Shown here: in pieces, positions 1 to 9,149 of the stretch
Position numbering within the stretch: the first letter of the stretch is position 1
Layout of the letters: each line of letters opens with the position of its first letter
NCBI GenBank assembly: GCA_038107835.1
Contig: JAYNHH010000010.1
Location: 6,628-70,627, forward strand
DNA: 64,000 bases
From: MED-G116 sp038107835
Lineage (GTDB): Bacteria > Pseudomonadota > Alphaproteobacteria > Puniceispirillales > Puniceispirillaceae
Reading direction: 5' to 3'
Translations under genes and position numbers: made by a program
Notes under the pieces: model-generated
The model's database searches: none
What the model saw: the letters and a program-made list of their open reading frames with translations, nothing else
Told to the model about the DNA's origin: nothing

Positions 1-1
1 C

Positions 2-487
2 GGCATTGCCAGCCTGCACGCCGCCGCGGCCGGTGCCGAGGTAACACATGTCGATGCCAGCAGGAAGGCGATCACCCATGCCTTTGAAAACCGCGATGCC
101 GCTGGGCTGCAGGACGCGCCGATCAGATTCATCACCGATGATGCAATGCGGTTTGTCGAGCGCGAGGCACGCCGCGGGCGGCGTTATGACGGAATCATCA
201 TGGACCCACCAAAATATGGGCGCGGCCCAAAAGGTGAGATCTGGCGGATCGAGCAGGATCTGGTACCGCTGCTGACAGCTTGCCGTGATCTGCTGTCCGA
301 GACGCCCCTGTTCATGCTGCTGACGATCTATGCGATCCGCGCCTCATCCCAGGCAGCGCATTACGCAATGCGCGAGGTGATGCAGGGCGGACAGGTGACA
401 TCGGGTGAACTGGCGGTTGCCGAGGCGCAGGCCGACCCGCGGGTCATTGCCCAGGCCAATTTCGCACGCTGGCAGCCAACCAGCTAG
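2..487 (+). CDS. Class I SAM-dependent methyltransferase, C-terminal part
   Basis: This reading frame is open from base 2, so the N-terminus lies outside the window. The visible part carries the end of a Rossmann-type methyltransferase fold: an acidic strand end (VTHVDASRKA), where Asp would contact the SAM ribose, and a DPPKYGRGPKGE motif. DPPK is the catalytic-loop signature shared by RlmI/RsmD-like RNA or amino-group methyltransferases. The protein ends in FARWQPTS. The next gene, on the opposite strand, is also an RNA methyltransferase and the stop codons overlap in CTAG. The substrate cannot be read from the fragment; an rRNA methyltransferase is the most likely role. Confidence 0.75.
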   Translation, partial: GIASLHAAAAGAEVTHVDASRKAITHAFENRDAAGLQDAPIRFITDDAMRFVEREARRGRRYDGIIMDPPKYGRGPKGEIWRIEQDLVPLLTACRDLLSETPLFMLLTIYAIRASSQAAHYAMREVMQGGQVTSGELAVAEAQADPRVIAQANFARWQPTS

Positions 488-1302
488 TCACGGTTGCGCA
501 GCGCCTCATACAGTGTCACACCGGTTGCCACCGCAAGGTTGAGCGAATCTGACCGGCCCCGCATCGGCATACGGATGAGCTGTGTACAGACCTGCATCAG
601 CGAATCAGGCAGGCCGGCCTGCTCGTTCCCCATCATCACGATCAGCGGCCCGTCATAGGCCACCGTCCGGTAATCGGTGCTGGCAGGCAACGCCGTGCCG
701 AGGATGCGGCCCGGCCAGTTGCCGGCAAAAGCCAGAAACTCCGGCTGGCTGCAACTGGCAATGGCGACATTGAACACCGCCCCCATCGAGGCACGCACCG
801 CCTCAACGGAATAGGGGTCTGTGCAATCATCAATCAGAATCAACCCCCGCGCCCCTGTCGCATCAATGGTGCGCATGATTGTACCCAGATTGCCGGGATC
901 GCGCACACGGTCAAGAGCCACCCATATGTCGGCTGGGTCGGGGTGAATGTCCTGCAGCCCGATATGGCGCTGGGCAAATGCACCAAGAACCATCTGTGGG
1001 TTGTCCTTTCGGCTGATCCGCTGCAGCAGGGACCCGGTCATCGGCAATGCCCTGCCCCCGGCATCATCAAGCGCGGCAAGCAGGGGCCGTATATGCCTGT
1101 CATTCTCCCGGCCTGCAAGAAAAGCAAGCCTGTTCATCTCCCAGCCAAGCGCCGCCGCCTCGGTGCAGATACGCGTTCCCTCGGCAAGAAACAAGCCTGT
1201 CTGCCGGCGGTATTTCCGTTCATGCAGGGACCGCAGCCGCTTGACCTCGGCGTTTGCAGCACTCGTAATCGGCTCGGGAATGGCAACAGGAGATGATGTC
1301 AT
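484..1302 (-). CDS. TrmH/SpoU-family RNA 2'-O-methyltransferase
   Basis: A knotted SPOUT methyltransferase of about 272 residues. The N-terminal substrate-binding region carries the typical ITSAANAEVKRLRSLHERKYR and FLAEGTR segments. The C-terminal domain has the SpoU motifs: LDRVRDPGNLGTIMRT (motif 1, conserved Asn-Gly), IVMMGNEQAGLP (motif 2) and IRMPMRGRSDSLNLAVA (motif 3). Family members methylate a ribose 2'-OH in tRNA or 23S rRNA; which one is not evident here. The frame stays open upstream to 1404, but the ATG at 1302 matches the usual N-terminus and I prefer it. It converges on the preceding methyltransferase. Confidence 0.88.
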   Translation of the reverse strand: MTSSPVAIPEPITSAANAEVKRLRSLHERKYRRQTGLFLAEGTRICTEAAALGWEMNRLAFLAGRENDRHIRPLLAALDDAGGRALPMTGSLLQRISRKDNPQMVLGAFAQRHIGLQDIHPDPADIWVALDRVRDPGNLGTIMRTIDATGARGLILIDDCTDPYSVEAVRASMGAVFNVAIASCSQPEFLAFAGNWPGRILGTALPASTDYRTVAYDGPLIVMMGNEQAGLPDSLMQVCTQLIRMPMRGRSDSLNLAVATGVTLYEALRNRD

Positions 1303-1499
1303 GATGGATGGTGTAGCAGAAAGCAGCCAACGGTGATAGACCGGCAACGGGGCCGGTTCCAAGGGAGCGATTGCGCGTATCAGAAAAAAGAAATGAGTGT
1401 ACATTTTTTGTTTGTTTCCGACAAAATTTGTCGTAGTAGGAATTTGGCATCTGACGTTGCATCAGGTCCCGATGATCGCAGGCATATCAGGGGTTGGCG

Positions 1500-2489
1500 A
1501 TGAGTATCCAGACGATTGAAAGCCTGCTTCGGCACGAAGACCCGACACGGCCCCAGCAAATTGGATTTCTGTTGCTCAATGAGTTTTCGATGCTTGCCTT
1601 CGCCTCGGCACTGGAGCCGCTGCGCGCGGCAAACAGACAATCCAACAAGGAGCTGTTCAACTGGGTGATCGCCAGCCCTGGCGGGGCGGTGGCGACAGCC
1701 AGCAATGGTGTCGAGGTGAGAGCCGATGGCGATCTCGCAATTTTGCAGGAATGCCGCATGGTGTTCGTATGCGCCGGGGTAAATGTGCGCGGCAATACCG
1801 ACAAGAACATTCTCAACATGATCCGCCGCCTTGACCGCAATGGCGCGGTCATCGGCGCGATCTGCACCGGCACCTATGTGATGGCTGCCGCTGGCCTGCT
1901 TGAAGGCCGGCGCTGCACCATACATTGGGAGAATATTGACGGCCTGTCGGAAGAATTTCCCGAGCTGGAAATCACCAATGATCTGTTTGAGGTGGATGGA
2001 ACGCGTGTCACCTGCTCGGGCGGAACGGCATCATTGGACATGATGTTGAATCTGATCACCCAGGCGCATGGGGCGGCGCTTGCTGCCGAGGTATCGGACC
2101 AGTTCATCCATGACCGGATCCGCGAACCGACTGACCGGCAGAGGATGGAATTGCGGTCACGGCTGGGAGTCAGTCATCCAAAGCTGCTGGCCGTCGTGAA
2201 GACCATGGAAGACAATCTGGAAGAACCGCTAGCGCAGACCGATATCGCCCGAATGACAAATCTGTCGACGCGGCAGCTTGAGCGGCTGTTCAGAAAATAT
2301 CTCAACACCACACCGACGCGCTACTACCTCAATCTGCGCCTTGCCAGAGCGCGCCATCTGCTGCGCCAGACCTCGATGTCCATCCTGTCGGTGGCGCTGG
2401 CCTGCGGTTTTGTCTCAGCCTCGCATTTCTCCAAATGCTATCGCGAATGTTATGGCTGCACGCCGCGTGCCGAACGGGCGCCAGCCTGA
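1500..2489 (+). CDS. GlxA-family AraC-type transcriptional regulator
   Basis: About 329 residues. An N-terminal DJ-1/PfpI-like domain (IGFLLLNEFSMLAFASALEP; the CTGTYVMA nucleophile-elbow region near residue 120) is followed by an AraC-type helix-turn-helix pair (IARMTNLSTRQLERLFRKY and the second helix near VALACGFVSASHFSKCYR). Regulators of this architecture include GbdR and CdhR, which respond to glycine betaine and carnitine derivatives, so a methylated-amine ligand is conceivable, but the adjacent genes do not show it. A TTG six bases upstream (1494) could also serve; the ATG at 1500 is preferred. It is transcribed away from the RNA methyltransferase and converges with sufE. Confidence 0.85.
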   Translation: MSIQTIESLLRHEDPTRPQQIGFLLLNEFSMLAFASALEPLRAANRQSNKELFNWVIASPGGAVATASNGVEVRADGDLAILQECRMVFVCAGVNVRGNTDKNILNMIRRLDRNGAVIGAICTGTYVMAAAGLLEGRRCTIHWENIDGLSEEFPELEITNDLFEVDGTRVTCSGGTASLDMMLNLITQAHGAALAAEVSDQFIHDRIREPTDRQRMELRSRLGVSHPKLLAVVKTMEDNLEEPLAQTDIARMTNLSTRQLERLFRKYLNTTPTRYYLNLRLARARHLLRQTSMSILSVALACGFVSASHFSKCYRECYGCTPRAERAPA

Positions 2490-2496
2490 GGCAGCG

Positions 2497-2904
2497 CTAG
2501 CCGGCAGCAGCCTTGATTGCCGTAACCATGCTGGCAAGGCCGTTCTTTCGCGTTGCCGATAGATGTGAGTCGAGTCCGATGTCACGCAGAAATTCGGGTT
2601 CGGTTGCGCGAATCTCCTCAGCTGTGCGCCCGGAATAGACACGCAGCAGCAGTGCGATCAACCCCTGAACAATCGCGGCATCAGAGGCGGCATGGAAAAT
2701 GATCTCTCCGTCAGCCGACCTTTCGGCGGCAAAATGCACAACTGACTGGCAGCCACGCAGACGATATTCATCCTGATGATACTGGCCCGGCAATGGGGGC
2801 AGACGGCGCCCCTGATCGATCAACAGCTGGTACCGGTCTTCCCAATCATCAAGAAACCCAAATTCCTCGGTGATCTCAGTGGCAGCTTCGGCGGCTCTGT
2901 TCAT
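2497..2904 (-). CDS. sufE: SufE-family cysteine desulfuration protein
   Basis: A 135-residue SufE domain protein. It accepts persulfide sulfur from a cysteine desulfurase (SufS) for Fe-S cluster assembly. The active-site cysteine is in YRLRGCQSVV (Cys52, close to its position in E. coli SufE). The segment LIDQGRRLPPLP near residue 30 and the helical C-terminus with LSATRKNGL fit the family and its usual length. No other suf gene is adjacent, so it stands apart from a suf operon, as is common in alphaproteobacteria. It lies just downstream (54 bp) of the mutase large subunit on the opposite side of a convergent pair with the GlxA regulator. Confidence 0.9.
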   Translation of the reverse strand: MNRAAEAATEITEEFGFLDDWEDRYQLLIDQGRRLPPLPGQYHQDEYRLRGCQSVVHFAAERSADGEIIFHAASDAAIVQGLIALLLRVYSGRTAEEIRATEPEFLRDIGLDSHLSATRKNGLASMVTAIKAAAG

Positions 2905-2958
2905 GGCGTTTACCTGTCATATAAATGGCGCGTTGGGATGGCACGTCTTGATGACGGC

Positions 2959-5133
2959 CTAGCTGATATTGCGACGGCGGGCCAGAAGATCAAGAAGCCG
3001 GGCGGCGGCGGCGGTTGATTTTGTTCCGGGCGGAAACACTGCGGCGGCACCAGCAGCTTCAAGCGCCGGAATGTCGCCCGGCGGAATGACGCCGCCGACG
3101 ACAAGCTCGATATGCCGCCCCTCGCCACTGTCAAGACGGCGCCGCAGGGCCGGAACCTGATTGAGATGACTCGCCGCCAATGTCGAAACACCGACTGCAT
3201 CGACATCATGCGCGATGGCCAGATCATAGACCTCATCCGGACTCTGAAACAACGGGCCGGTCGTCACCTCAAACCCCAGATCGGCAAAGGCCGAGGCAAT
3301 CACCTTCTGGCCACGGTCATGCCCATCCTGACCGAGTTTGGCGACCAGGATCCGGGGTGGCCTGCCAGTTGCCGCAACAAAGGACTCAACCCTGTCCTTG
3401 AGAATCTCGATATCCCTGACGCCATGCATATGGCGTTTCCACACGCCGCGCACACCATTGATCCTGGCCTGGTGACGGCCGAAATGCGTGGCAAGCGCGT
3501 CTGACATCTCGCCAACCGTAGCCCGCGCACGCGCCGCCTCGATGGCGCGGGGCATCAAATTTTCACTGCCGGCCGCTGCCGCACCAAGCGCGTCCAGCGC
3601 CGCGCCAACACGCGCCGGATCACGCTCAGCCCGGATTTTTTTCAGGCTGGCAATCTGCTGGGCGCGGACATCACAATTGTCAATGCGGCGCACCTGCACC
3701 TCCTCGGCGATGGATCCGGTGGCTGCCGGCTGGTATCTGTTGACGCCGACGATAATCTGGTCACCTGAGTCAATCTGCGCCTGGGTGGCGGTTGCCACCT
3801 CCTCGATCCGCAGCTTGGGCAGGCCTTCCTCAATGGCCGCGGCCATGCCACCGAGCGTCTCGATTTCGGCGATATGGGCGCGGGCCCTGCTGGCCAGCTC
3901 CTGCGTCAGTGTCTCGACAAGATGTGAGCCACCAAAGGGATCGATGACATGCGCCATGTTGGCTTCAGTCTGCAGATGCAGCTGTGTGTTTCGGGCGATG
4001 CGCGCCGCATAGTCGGTAGGCAGGCCAAGCGCCTCATCGAGCGAGTTGGTATGCAGCGACTGCGTGTGTCCGGCGACAGCGGCGCTGCCTTCAATGCAGG
4101 TGCGCGCGACATTGTTGAAAACATCCTGCGCCGCAAGCGACCAGCCCGAGGTTTGGCAATGTGTGCGCAACATCAGTGATTTCGGATTCTTCGGTGCAAA
4201 ATGTGCCTGCATCATTTCGGCCCAGAGCAGGCGCGCCGCGCGCAGTTTGGCCACTTCCATGAAATAATTCATGCCGATGGCAAAGAAAAAGGACAGGCGG
4301 GGGGCAAAGGCATCGACATCAAGGCCCGCGGCAACACCAGCGCGCACATATTCCAACCCATCAGCAAGCGTATAGGCAAGCTCCAGATCCGCTGAGGCCC
4401 CAGCTTCCTGCATGTGATAGCCGGACACCGAGATAAAGTTGAACTTTGGCATGTGAGTGGCGCAATAGCCAAAAATATCCGAGATGATCCGCATCGACGG
4501 GGCAGGCGGATAGATATAGGTGTTGCGCACCATGAATTCCTTGAGCACATCATTCTGGATGGTGCCGGCCAACGCCTCAGCTGGCACTCCCTGCTCGCCA
4601 GCGGCACTGATGAACAGGGCAAGCACCGGCAAAACCGCGCCATTCATCGTCATTGAGACACTCATCAGGTCCAGCGGAATATCGCGGAACAGAGTGTTCA
4701 TATCGGCAATCGAGTCAATCGCCACCCCGGCCATGCCGACATCATCAGCAACCAGATCATTGTCTGAATCATACCCACGATGGGTTGGCAGATCGAAGGC
4801 CACCGACAGCCCCATCTGTCCGGCGGCAAGATTGCGCCGGTAGAAGGCGTTGGACTCCTCAGCCGTCGAGAAACCGGCATATTGCCGGATTGTCCAGGGT
4901 CGCGTCGCATACATGGTTGGATAGGGTCCACGCAGAAACGGTGCCGCCCCCGGCATGGTGCGCGCTGCCAGAGCGGTCGCACCTGCATTTGGCGACACGA
5001 TCGCGGGAATGGCAATCCGTTCAGCGGTGATGTGGTCGTCGGGCATGTGATCGACAGCTATCTGGGATGGCAGACTGCTGACCGAGGGTCGGAAATCCAT
5101 TTTGGTGAAATCTGGAAATTTGCGCCGGGTCAT
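2959..5133 (-). CDS. mutB: Methylmalonyl-CoA mutase, large (catalytic) subunit
   Basis: 724 residues. It catalyses the adenosylcobalamin-dependent rearrangement of (R)-methylmalonyl-CoA to succinyl-CoA, the last step of propionyl-CoA oxidation. The N-terminal TIM barrel shows the substrate region PTMYATRPWTIRQYAGFST and GLSVAFDLPTHRGYDSD. The C-terminal cobalamin domain carries the DxHxxG motif in GQDGHDRGQKV (about residue 600), whose His binds cobalt from below, followed by the flavodoxin-like GVSTLAASH and the GGVIPPGD loop. The start is supported by an ATGA overlap with the small-subunit stop, indicating translational coupling. In this genome it can receive propionyl-CoA made from DMSP acrylate by AcuI at the other end of the window. 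Confidence 0.96.
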   Translation of the reverse strand: MTRRKFPDFTKMDFRPSVSSLPSQIAVDHMPDDHITAERIAIPAIVSPNAGATALAARTMPGAAPFLRGPYPTMYATRPWTIRQYAGFSTAEESNAFYRRNLAAGQMGLSVAFDLPTHRGYDSDNDLVADDVGMAGVAIDSIADMNTLFRDIPLDLMSVSMTMNGAVLPVLALFISAAGEQGVPAEALAGTIQNDVLKEFMVRNTYIYPPAPSMRIISDIFGYCATHMPKFNFISVSGYHMQEAGASADLELAYTLADGLEYVRAGVAAGLDVDAFAPRLSFFFAIGMNYFMEVAKLRAARLLWAEMMQAHFAPKNPKSLMLRTHCQTSGWSLAAQDVFNNVARTCIEGSAAVAGHTQSLHTNSLDEALGLPTDYAARIARNTQLHLQTEANMAHVIDPFGGSHLVETLTQELASRARAHIAEIETLGGMAAAIEEGLPKLRIEEVATATQAQIDSGDQIIVGVNRYQPAATGSIAEEVQVRRIDNCDVRAQQIASLKKIRAERDPARVGAALDALGAAAAGSENLMPRAIEAARARATVGEMSDALATHFGRHQARINGVRGVWKRHMHGVRDIEILKDRVESFVAATGRPPRILVAKLGQDGHDRGQKVIASAFADLGFEVTTGPLFQSPDEVYDLAIAHDVDAVGVSTLAASHLNQVPALRRRLDSGEGRHIELVVGGVIPPGDIPALEAAGAAAVFPPGTKSTAAAARLLDLLARRRNIS

Positions 5134-6782
5134 GCAGCCGCCCCCGCAATCATCGCGCGCAACCTGCCAAGCTGGTCAGCATCCGCCAACAGCTCCCCAG
5201 CATCGACGAGCAGACATTCGGACGGCAGCGCATCCGCGGCGCTGTCATCGGCATCAAGACAGCTGATAATGATATCGGGCCTCGCAGCCGCAAGTGCCGC
5301 ATCCTGATCGGCGCCACAGCCCAGCACCACCGGATGCAGACCGGCAATCGCCAGCAGCCTGATCACCGCCTGTTCACGCTTCGATTGTGCGGTATCGGGG
5401 TGTTCAGCCCGCAGGACCAGAATACGCGGCGGAGTGGCTGTCGCCTCTCGGCGGATCACCTCAACCAGTGCTGCCGGGCGGACGGGATTTTCCGGCAGAG
5501 CGGCCAATGATGCCGGATCATCCGGGGCTGGCTGCAACGTTACGCCGACAAGCTGCATCTTGCCAGCCCGCAGCGCCGCCTCCCGCCTGGCATTCGCTGC
5601 CTTGGCCCATGCCGCCAGCGAACCCGCCTCAGCAAACACTGGCAGGCCGCCCTGTGCCTCGATTGTCTGAAACCGCGTCCAGGCCGCGCTTGCCAGATCA
5701 TCCGTTCTGTTCTCGATGAAGGCGGAACCGCCAGCTGGGTCAAGCGAGCGCGCCAGACCGGATTCCTCGATCATCATCAGCTGTGTCATGCGGGCAAGAC
5801 GGCGCGCCGCCTCGCTCTCGCCGGACAGATAGTCATGACCCAATGCCACCATCGCGTCTGCACCACCGATCGCTCCACCAAGAAGCGCGGTTGTGGTGCG
5901 CAGCATGTTCTCCTCGGGATCAAGCAGCGACATCATCCGCAGGGATGGCCGCCCGATCAGCCGTGGCAGCTTTGCCGGATCAAGCGCGAGGCCAGCAAAA
6001 AGGCTGGTCAGCAGCTGGCGCATCGCACGCAGCTTGGCGATGCCATCAAACATGTCAGCAGGCAGCGCCACTGTCAGGGAAATCCGGCTGGTCAGCGCCG
6101 CCAGATCATGACCAGCCGCATGGCCGGCCCGCAAAACCGCAGCAACACCCGCCAACACGGCAGCCAGCTCGGCAATATTGGTATGACCCTGATTATGCAG
6201 GGCCCAGCCATCAGCCATGAAAAGGCCCTTCAGGCCCGGCTGGTCGACCAGCCCGAGACCGGTGGCGATGGCCGATGGGCAAACCGGCGAATGGGTAAGA
6301 TGCAGCGATATCGCCTCGTCACCGGCGAGTGTCTGCAGGGACTCCAGCACATCACCAGCCGCGGCAGGCGCCGTGATGGTGACGCTGATTGCCGGCAGAC
6401 GCACCTGATCAAACAGAGTTGGCAGCACCGCCGTGATATCCTCATCACTGGACAGCCAGAGGCTACTGGCGCCGGTCTCAAGCGCGGTGAGGATGCTGCT
6501 GTTGGCGGCCGTGAGCGTGGTTTGCTGGAGATCAGCAAGAAAGATCGGCTGGCAGATGTCCCAGCCATATCTGACCCGGTCAGCAGGTGCCTGTGGCAGC
6601 TGGGGCGCGGGACGTGCCTCGGTTCCGACAGTCGGATCGATCACATAGAGAGCCGACACCGCCAGACCATCCTCATCAATGCGGTTCAGACTCTCAGGTG
6701 GCGCGCCGCCGAGCAGCTTTGCGACCATTTCCGCCCAATCAGCGTGTGATGTGGCCCCAAAAACACTTTCATCTGATGACAT
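5130..6782 (-). CDS. mutA: Methylmalonyl-CoA mutase, small subunit
   Basis: About 550 residues, homologous to the large subunit over its whole length but non-catalytic. The barrel-like part (GWDICQPIFLADLQQ, SSLWLSSDEDI, GHTNIAELAAVLAG) is degenerate. The C-terminal domain starts RILVLRAEHPDTAQSKREQAV and lacks the DxHxxG cobalamin motif, as expected for MutA. It forms a heterodimer with MutB. The frame is open to 6893, but the ATG at 6782 (MSSDESVFG) gives the normal N-terminus; the upstream extension is low-complexity and unlike the family. It is the first gene of a two-gene operon and is divergent from the glycosyltransferase gene at 6893. Confidence 0.92.
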   Translation of the reverse strand: MSSDESVFGATSHADWAEMVAKLLGGAPPESLNRIDEDGLAVSALYVIDPTVGTEARPAPQLPQAPADRVRYGWDICQPIFLADLQQTTLTAANSSILTALETGASSLWLSSDEDITAVLPTLFDQVRLPAISVTITAPAAAGDVLESLQTLAGDEAISLHLTHSPVCPSAIATGLGLVDQPGLKGLFMADGWALHNQGHTNIAELAAVLAGVAAVLRAGHAAGHDLAALTSRISLTVALPADMFDGIAKLRAMRQLLTSLFAGLALDPAKLPRLIGRPSLRMMSLLDPEENMLRTTTALLGGAIGGADAMVALGHDYLSGESEAARRLARMTQLMMIEESGLARSLDPAGGSAFIENRTDDLASAAWTRFQTIEAQGGLPVFAEAGSLAAWAKAANARREAALRAGKMQLVGVTLQPAPDDPASLAALPENPVRPAALVEVIRREATATPPRILVLRAEHPDTAQSKREQAVIRLLAIAGLHPVVLGCGADQDAALAAARPDIIISCLDADDSAADALPSECLLVDAGELLADADQLGRLRAMIAGAAA

Positions 6783-6892
6783 GTCGCACCTATTGTTTTT
6801 ATAGTCCCGATAGGTTCTGCAATCGCCAGCAGGATGAAGCCCGGGACTGGACGGCACTGCTGGTCCGCCCAGAAGCTGACAGAGGATACTCA

Positions 6893-8398
6893 ATGCGCGC
6901 AGTGAAGGCTACATCTGTTTCCACCTCCGCGCAGACGCGCCAGCGTGACAGATATGTGCTGATCGCCCTTGTCGGAGTGGCGTTGCTGCGCACTTTCGCT
7001 CTTCTCGTGACGTCGCTTGAGCTCGGTGTTGACGAGGCACAATATTGGTTGTGGAGCCAACATTTCGATTTCGGCTATTACACCAAACCACCGATGACCA
7101 GCTGGATCATCGCCATCACCCACGGGCTGTTCGGGCATGAGAGCTGGGCCGTGCGGATTGCCGCCCCCTGGCTTCATCTTGGCACCGGCTTGATGATCTG
7201 GCAGACCGCGCGGTGGCTATATGGGGATACCGCCGGGCGCTGGGGCGCGGTGTTGTGGATGCTGCTTCCCGCCGTCAGCCTTGGCAGCTTCGTCATGTCC
7301 ACCGACACGCCACTGCTGTTTTTCTGGAGCGCAGCACTGATGTTTACCGTCGGTGCGCTCCATCAGCGGATCAACCCCACAGCCAGCATGGCTCTTGCCG
7401 GTGTCATGATCGGCGCTGCAATGCTGGCAAAATATGCAGCTGTCTATTTTGCCGTCGGTGTCGTTCTTTTCTGGGTCTGGCAACGCCGGCATCGCACCAC
7501 CCGGCCAGCGGCGGATACGGGGTCGGCTGATCTCGCGGCGCGGCAAATCGGCTTGCTGCTGGCCGGAATGCTGCTGGCGGCAAGCCCGAATCTCGGCTGG
7601 AACCTGCTGCATGATTTTGCCACGGTGCGGCATCTTGGCGACAATGCAAATCTGGCAAAGCAATCCTACAGTCTGGCAGGAAGCGCCGCGTTTCTGGGTG
7701 CCCAGTTCGTCACGGCCGGACCGCTCTGTTTTGCGCTGATGCTGCTGATCATCTGGCCTCGGCAAAGCACGAAGGCGGACCGGCTATTGATCTGCCTGTC
7801 GGTTCCGCCACTCGCCCTGATGTCACTGCAGGCCTTTGTCAGCGAGGCCAACGCAAACTGGGCCCTCACCGCGATGCCGGCGCTGGTGGTGTGGCTATCG
7901 GGCTGGATCACGCGTGACGGCTGGCGATGGGGCCTGCTCAGCGCCGGGATCAATGGCGGCATTGCCCTGATTTTTCTCGTTGCCAGCAGTTCTGCCGATA
8001 TGGGACCCCTCACACCAAAATCCGATCCGCTGCGCCGGCTCAAGGGCTGGTCGATGCTGGCCGATGATGTGGATGCGGCGCTGGCAGCATCAGGCGCACA
8101 GACCGTCATCGCCAACAGGCGGGCATCGGCAGCACTGCTGAACTGGCATTTCTACCAGCGTGACATCACCATCCTGATCCATGATGCGGATAACATCCCA
8201 AGCAACCATTTTGAGGCGAACCACCCCTGGAGACCACAGCCGGGACGGCACATTCTGATGCTGAGCGGCACGCCGGATTCACCAGCATTGGATGGCGTGG
8301 AATGGGTAGGCGCACCGGTGCTTTCAGACGTGGTGATCAGCGACAACCGCCGCCGCATAACCTATCTGCATTACGGGCGCGAACAGCCCGCTTCCTGA
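6893..8398 (+). CDS. GT39-type membrane glycosyltransferase (ArnT/PMT-like)
   Basis: About 501 residues from ATG 6893 (the frame is open further upstream, but that region overlaps the start of mutA). Multiple hydrophobic segments alternate with the family loop near the N-terminus: ELGVDEAQYWLWSQHFDFGY, the DE(A)xY region typical of glycosyltransferase family 39 (PMT_2), followed by TKPPMTSWI. Such enzymes move a sugar from a polyprenyl-phosphate donor to lipid A, protein or another acceptor on the periplasmic side of the inner membrane. Acceptor and sugar cannot be told from sequence. No other envelope glycan genes are beside it. Confidence 0.82.
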   Translation: MRAVKATSVSTSAQTRQRDRYVLIALVGVALLRTFALLVTSLELGVDEAQYWLWSQHFDFGYYTKPPMTSWIIAITHGLFGHESWAVRIAAPWLHLGTGLMIWQTARWLYGDTAGRWGAVLWMLLPAVSLGSFVMSTDTPLLFFWSAALMFTVGALHQRINPTASMALAGVMIGAAMLAKYAAVYFAVGVVLFWVWQRRHRTTRPAADTGSADLAARQIGLLLAGMLLAASPNLGWNLLHDFATVRHLGDNANLAKQSYSLAGSAAFLGAQFVTAGPLCFALMLLIIWPRQSTKADRLLICLSVPPLALMSLQAFVSEANANWALTAMPALVVWLSGWITRDGWRWGLLSAGINGGIALIFLVASSSADMGPLTPKSDPLRRLKGWSMLADDVDAALAASGAQTVIANRRASAALLNWHFYQRDITILIHDADNIPSNHFEANHPWRPQPGRHILMLSGTPDSPALDGVEWVGAPVLSDVVISDNRRRITYLHYGREQPAS

Positions 8399-8401
8399 TG
8401 G

Positions 8402-8851
8402 TCAGGTTTTCCGCCCGCCGGTGATGCGGGCGAAAATATCCAGCGTTTCCGGGCTTACATGATGCTCAACACCCTCAGCATCCTCCTCGGCGATCGCCTC
8501 TGGCACGCCAATCGACACCAGAAAATCACGGACGATCTTGTGTCGCTGGCGGCTTGCCTCGGCAAGAGCCACGCCCTTCTCGGTCAGGAAAATCGAGCGA
8601 TATGGCTTGGTCTCGACCAGATCCTCGCGCGCCAGACGCTGGATGATGGCGTTCACGGTTGGGCTGGTCACGCCAAAGCGGGCAGCAAGATCCACTGTCC
8701 GTGCCTCGCCATTCTCAACAATCAGATCGGCGATCATCTCGACATAGTCCTCGGCAACCTCGCTTTGGTGCGCCCGCCGAATCCGGTCGAATTTCGCCGC
8801 ACTCTCACTGACGATCATCTCGTCGCCGGCTTTTGTTTGTCGCTGCGCCAT
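8402..8851 (-). CDS. mntR: MntR/DtxR-family metal-dependent transcriptional regulator
   Basis: 149 residues. A winged helix (EDYVEMIADLIVENGEARTVDLAARFGVTSPTVNAIIQRLAREDLVETKPY) is followed by a helical metal-binding/dimerisation domain with HKIVRDFLVSIGVPEAIAEEDAEGVEHHVS. The E-x-D-A-E-G-x-E-H-H pattern is that of MntR, which senses Mn(II) and controls manganese uptake. No manganese transporter gene is adjacent. Start at ATG 8851 with GGGACA upstream. A perfect inverted repeat lies about 70 bases upstream of the start (8923-8941). Confidence 0.85.
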   Translation of the reverse strand: MAQRQTKAGDEMIVSESAAKFDRIRRAHQSEVAEDYVEMIADLIVENGEARTVDLAARFGVTSPTVNAIIQRLAREDLVETKPYRSIFLTEKGVALAEASRQRHKIVRDFLVSIGVPEAIAEEDAEGVEHHVSPETLDIFARITGGRKT

Positions 8852-8922
8852 CGGATTGTCCCGGGTAAACTGATCACCAGATTTTTATAAAGAATTCCTA
8901 AAAGTTTAGCCATGCCAAAAAT

Positions 8923-8941
8923 GTTTGAAATCGTTTCAAAC
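8923..8941. promoter_or_regulatory. Perfect inverted repeat in the mntR / DUF1244 divergent region
   Basis: GTTTGAAA-TCG-TTTCAAAC: two 8-base arms that are exact reverse complements around a 3-base centre, in an AT-richer stretch between the mntR start (8851) and the DUF1244 gene (9150). Size and symmetry fit a dimeric regulator's operator. Whether MntR itself or another protein binds is not known; it does not resemble the E. coli MntR box. The rest of 8852-9149 shows no gene. Confidence 0.45.
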
Positions 8942-9149
8942 TACGGGGGGCGGGACTGCTCCCCTCTGCCTGGACAATGCCCATGATCGACAGCCATCAA
9001 CGCCAGCATTTGGCTTGCGTGGTCGCCGCCGGATGACTATGTTCCCCTCATGCAAGCGTCGCCTGCTCCTGCTTGATTCGCGCAGACACCGGCGCATGGA
9101 CCGGCCCCCCGGGAGATGGGGAGCCCACCGGATAGGGAGATTGTGATCC

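Noticed and set aside
484..487. Convergent genes sharing a CTAG stop overlap, seen also at 24780-24783
   Set aside because: CTAG encodes TAG on both strands, so such overlaps arise by chance in dense genomes; no further signal.
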